Shown here: in pieces, positions 11,712-14,458 of the stretch
Position numbering within the stretch: the first letter of the stretch is position 1
Layout: each line of letters opens with the position of its first letter
NCBI GenBank assembly: GCA_035551935.1
Contig: DASZMJ010000623.1
Location: 1 to 14,458, forward strand
Direction: 5' to 3'
Origin: DASZMJ01 sp035551935
GTDB taxonomy: Bacteria; Planctomycetota; Planctomycetia; Isosphaerales; Isosphaeraceae
DNA length: 14,458 bases
The notes under the pieces: model-generated
Databases searched by the model: none
Seen by the model: the letters and a program-made list of their open reading frames with translations, nothing else
Told to the model about the DNA's origin: nothing
Made by a program: the position numbers and the translations under genes

Positions 11712-12311
11712 TCAGGCGAGCTCGTCCGGCGACGGCACGGGCTTTGGGGCGGCCGTGAGCAGCCGGGCGAGCGGGATGGCAGTGCACGTCTGCCAGACGA
11801 GGAACGCGAGCGCGATTTTCAACACGACCGCAGGCCTCATCGGCCACGGGGGGAAGTCCTGGGAGATCATGACGAGGAGGGAGCCGAAGATGCTGCCCGA
11901 GAGGGTCCCCGCAGCCGCCATCTCCGCCAGGACGACCCACGACGGCCACCGGCCGACGCTGTGAATCACGCCGAGGCCGACCACCGCCGCACCGACGAAT
12001 CCCGCCGCCGTCGTCGCCACAATGGTATGAGAGTTATTGATAAATTCGTTCGATCCTAAACTGTTAGATTCTAAGTTGCGAAAAGTTACATACGCGGCGA
12101 AATAGGCGATGGCGGCGACTGCGGAGCATCGAATGAACAATTCCGGCGAATTTCGGCTCGTCTTGCGGAACGGGATCGCAATGAGGGCGCCGAAGAGGGC
12201 GCCCGGCATCCATAGATCGCAATACGGCAGCCAGAGGGCAACCACCGACAAAGTACCCGACAACAGGCCGATGACCGCCATGGTCAGAAAGGGCCGGATC
12301 GAGTCGTTCAT
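11712..12311 (-). CDS. Integral membrane protein of unknown function (199 aa)
   Basis: About six hydrophobic segments are visible, near residues 8-28, 32-48, 59-77, 95-117, 125-149 and 161-182. A polar Asn/Ser-rich loop (about 79-94, LESNSLGSNEFINN) lies between the third and fourth. I recognise no family. The ATG at 12311 is chosen over that at 12398 because a good promoter (12354-12382) lies between them; no clear ribosome site precedes it. The gene, especially the loop (about 12025-12085), uses more A and T than its neighbours, which may reflect weak constraint or recent acquisition. Its stop lies 14 bases from that of thiSG, with which it converges. Confidence 0.7.
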   Translation of the reverse strand: MNDSIRPFLTMAVIGLLSGTLSVVALWLPYCDLWMPGALFGALIAIPFRKTSRNSPELFIRCSAVAAIAYFAAYVTFRNLESNSLGSNEFINNSHTIVATTAAGFVGAAVVGLGVIHSVGRWPSWVVLAEMAAAGTLSGSIFGSLLVMISQDFPPWPMRPAVVLKIALAFLVWQTCTAIPLARLLTAAPKPVPSPDELA

Positions 12312-12353
12312 GGAAAAACTCAGAGATATTTGTGGAATGATAGGTTTTTCTCC

Positions 12354-12382
12354 GTTGTACACCGGGTCGATCGAACGGTCAA
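12354..12382 (-). promoter_or_regulatory. Candidate sigma-70 promoter for the 199-residue membrane protein
   Basis: On the minus strand TTGACC (12377-12382, 5 of 6) and TACAAC (12354-12359, 4 of 6) are separated by 17 bases. Transcription would begin near 12348, about 37 bases before the ATG at 12311. A further TATCAT sits at about 12337-12342 but lacks a matching -35 element. Confidence 0.45.
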
Positions 12383-12415
12383 GTCTCTGAGCGTGCACGA
12401 GCCGGAGGGAACCGG

Positions 12416-14395
12416 ATGGCGAGCCTGGACCCGACCGAGATCCTGGGGCCCGAAGGCGCGATCGCTCGACGCCTGGCGGGGTACGAGGCGCGGCCGGAGC
12501 AGCTCCGGATGGCGGAGGGGGTCGCCAAAGCGATCGAGGCGGGAAGGCATTTGATGGTCGAGGCGGGCACGGGGGTGGGCAAGAGCTTCGCCTACCTCGT
12601 GCCGGCGATCCTGGCGGCGGCGGAGGGGGGGAAGAAGGTCGTCGTCTCGACGCACACGATCAGCCTCCAGGAGCAACTCATCCAGAAAGACCTGCCGTTC
12701 CTCCGCGCGGTCATGCCGCAGGAGTTCACGGCGGTCCTGGTCAAGGGGCGGTCGAACTACGTCAGCCTCCGCCGCCTCTACGCGGCCTCGGCACGCGCCG
12801 CGGCGACGTTCCAGCACCCCGAGGAGTTCGAGCACCTGGCCAAGCTCCAGGCCTGGGCCGGCAAGACCGAGGACGGCAGCCGGTCCGACCTGGACTTCAA
12901 GCCGTCGCCGAGCGTCTGGGACGCCGTCGGCAGCGAGAACGGCAACTGCCTGGGGCGGCATTGTTCGACGTATAAGGATTGTTATTATTTTCGGGCACGC
13001 CGCCGGATGTGGTCGGCGAACGTGCTGGTGGTCAATCATGCGCTGTTCGTCGCCGACCTGGCGTTACGAGGGTTGGACGAGGGGGCGGGGTTCCTGCCCG
13101 AGTACGACATCGTCGTGCTCGACGAGGCCCACACGTTCGAGGCGGTCGCGGCCGAACACTTGGGGCTGAAGGTCAGCGGCGGGCAGGTCGAGTACCTGTT
13201 GACGAGGCTCTACAACGACCGGACGCACAAGGGGTTGCTCGTCTATCACAAGCTCGACGACGCGATCGACCAGGCCCGCCGGGCGCGGCAGGCGTCGCGG
13301 TCGTTCTTCGACGCGGTGGCCGCCTGGCAGGAGCGGCACGGGTCCTCGAACGGCCGGTTGCGGGCCCCGTTGCCCGTCGTCGACACGCTCGGCGAGGAGC
13401 TGCGCAAGCTCGCCTCCGCGATCGGCGAGGGGGTCGAGAAGGTCGACGGCGAGGAGCAGCGCATCGAGCTGATGGCGATGCAGGACCGGTGTCATACCCA
13501 GGCGGCGACGCTCGAATGCTGGATCAAGCAAGAGTGTGTCGATGAGTCCGTCTACTGGATCGAGGTCGAGCCGGGCGTCCGCCGCCGGGTGACGCTGGTG
13601 AGCGCGCCTTTGGACGTCGGCCCGACGTTGCGGCGCGACCTGTTCGAGAAGGTGCCGACGTGCATCCTGACCTCGGCGACCCTGGCCGTCGGCAACCCGC
13701 CGGGCTTCGGCTTCGCCAAGGCGCGGCTCGGCCTGACGGCGTGCGAGACGTTGCAATTGGGGAGCCCGTTCGATTACGCGAAGCAGGTCACGATCCACGT
13801 CCCCCGCGACCTGCCCGACCCCTCCGACGACCCCCGCGAGTTCGAGCGGCGCGCGATCCGGGCGATCCGACACTATCTGGCATTAACCCACGGGAAAGCC
13901 TTCGTCCTGTTCACGTCGTACCGGATGCTCGACGCCGCCGTCGCCGAGCTGACCCCGTGGCTCGCCGAGCGGAACATCGCGCTGTATTCGCAGGGCGACG
14001 GCCTGCCGCGGTCGAAGATGATCGAGGCGTTCAAGGCCGACGTCGACAGCGTGATCTTCGGCACCGACAGCTTCTGGCAAGGGGTCGACGTGCCGGGCGA
14101 ATCCCTCTCCAACGTGATCATCACCCGATTGCCGTTCAGCGTGCCCGACCGCCCGTTGCTCGAGGCCCGGCTCGAGCAGATCCGCCGGCGCGGGGGGAAC
14201 CCGTTCGTCGAGTACCAGGTTCCCGAGGCGGTCATCAAGCTGAAGCAGGGGTTCGGCCGGCTGATCCGGTCGAAGGCCGACCGCGGCATCGTCGCGATCC
14301 TCGACCCCCGCGTCCTGAGCAAGCCCTACGGCCGGACCTTCCTCGCCTCGCTCCCCGACTGCCCCCGCGTCGTCGAGGCGATCGGCGCGCCCTGA
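12416..14395 (+). CDS. dinG: DinG/XPD-like ATP-dependent DNA helicase (659 aa)
   Basis: This is a superfamily 2 helicase of the DinG/YoaA/XPD group, which unwinds DNA 5' to 3' in repair and in clearing replication blocks. Walker A is EAGTGVGKS (49-57), motif Ia is VVVSTHTISLQEQL, the DEAH box is VLDEAH (234-239), and the C-terminal half has TSATLAV, FTSYRML, GTDSFWQGVDVPGE (about 549-562) and QGFGRLIR (611-618). The iron-sulfur region has C178, C183 and C189 with the C-x4-C-x5-C spacing of DinG. The first cysteine, expected in the KGRSNYxC segment, is Ser117 here. The ATG at 12416 follows GGAGG (12404-12408). Length fits the shorter DinG forms without an exonuclease domain. It is probably monocistronic. 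Confidence 0.93.
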   Translation: MASLDPTEILGPEGAIARRLAGYEARPEQLRMAEGVAKAIEAGRHLMVEAGTGVGKSFAYLVPAILAAAEGGKKVVVSTHTISLQEQLIQKDLPFLRAVMPQEFTAVLVKGRSNYVSLRRLYAASARAAATFQHPEEFEHLAKLQAWAGKTEDGSRSDLDFKPSPSVWDAVGSENGNCLGRHCSTYKDCYYFRARRRMWSANVLVVNHALFVADLALRGLDEGAGFLPEYDIVVLDEAHTFEAVAAEHLGLKVSGGQVEYLLTRLYNDRTHKGLLVYHKLDDAIDQARRARQASRSFFDAVAAWQERHGSSNGRLRAPLPVVDTLGEELRKLASAIGEGVEKVDGEEQRIELMAMQDRCHTQAATLECWIKQECVDESVYWIEVEPGVRRRVTLVSAPLDVGPTLRRDLFEKVPTCILTSATLAVGNPPGFGFAKARLGLTACETLQLGSPFDYAKQVTIHVPRDLPDPSDDPREFERRAIRAIRHYLALTHGKAFVLFTSYRMLDAAVAELTPWLAERNIALYSQGDGLPRSKMIEAFKADVDSVIFGTDSFWQGVDVPGESLSNVIITRLPFSVPDRPLLEARLEQIRRRGGNPFVEYQVPEAVIKLKQGFGRLIRSKADRGIVAILDPRVLSKPYGRTFLASLPDCPRVVEAIGAP

Positions 14396-14443
14396 CGGCC
14401 GTTGATGGGCCACGATCGCGCCCCGGAGGGTCCACAACGGCCG
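14396..14443. terminator. Inverted repeat directly after the dinG-like gene
   Basis: CGGCCGTTG (14396-14404) starts right after the stop codon, and its perfect complement CAACGGCCG ends at 14443, with a 30-base loop between. It could serve as a 3' end structure for the helicase message. There is no U-run and the loop is long, so intrinsic termination is uncertain. Confidence 0.35.
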
Positions 14444-14458
14444 GGTGGCACGCCCTGC
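14443..14458. repeat. Start of another family A palindrome, cut by the window edge
   Basis: The last 16 bases, GGGTGGCACGCCCTGC, are identical to 2580-2595 and 2706-2721. A further REP-like copy therefore probably continues past the edge. Confidence 0.7.

Overview
The window looks like chromosomal DNA from a planctomycete, most likely of the Isosphaeraceae (Paludisphaera, Singulisphaera or Tautonia-like). This is inferred from the very high GC content, a secreted DUF11 protein with the planctomycete N-terminal LExRxxLS-type motif (VEALERRTVLS), a fused ThiS-ThiG thiazole synthase, and intergenic regions full of GC-rich palindromes. No search was run, so the genus is a guess. No rRNA, tRNA, CRISPR array, integrase or complete insertion sequence is visible.

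Layout. 1-288 (-): start of an aldo/keto reductase cut by the window edge. 431-1063 (+): six-helix membrane protein of unknown function, converging on a lipoprotein at 1072-1725 (-). 1726-2895: non-coding repeat island with about ten GGTTCGTTC-type motifs, two AT-richer stem-loops and three palindromic REP-like elements. 2896-3801: remains of two small two-gene modules, namely a frameshifted UPF0175 antitoxin-like gene (-), and an intact 86-residue gene (+) whose ATGA-coupled partner, apparently a clan AA aspartic protease, is cut off after about 12 codons by a nested palindrome. 3886-6705 (-): 939-residue secreted DUF11/PKD-like protein. 7069-7272 and 7409-7945 (+): a small unknown protein and a SWIM zinc-finger protein, separated by a REP doublet. 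8088-10577 (+): membrane PAS-GGDEF-EAL cyclic-di-GMP protein. 10666-11697 (+): ThiS-ThiG fusion. 11712-12311 (-): second unknown membrane protein. 12416-14395 (+): DinG/XPD-like helicase. The window ends inside another copy of the repeat seen at 2579-2736.

Most genes stand alone with their own control signals. Sigma-70-like promoters with 17-base spacing can be proposed before the 86-residue gene, the 67-residue gene, thiSG (overlapping the end of the GGDEF-EAL gene) and the second membrane gene. The only translational coupling is the 4-base ATGA overlap at 3688. The main points of interest are the REPIN-like repeats, with singlet and doublet forms of one family in the same window, their apparent role in breaking a gene, the adjacent decay of two TA-like modules, the internal diglycine of the ThiS-ThiG fusion, and a DinG that lacks the first of its four expected iron-sulfur cysteines.
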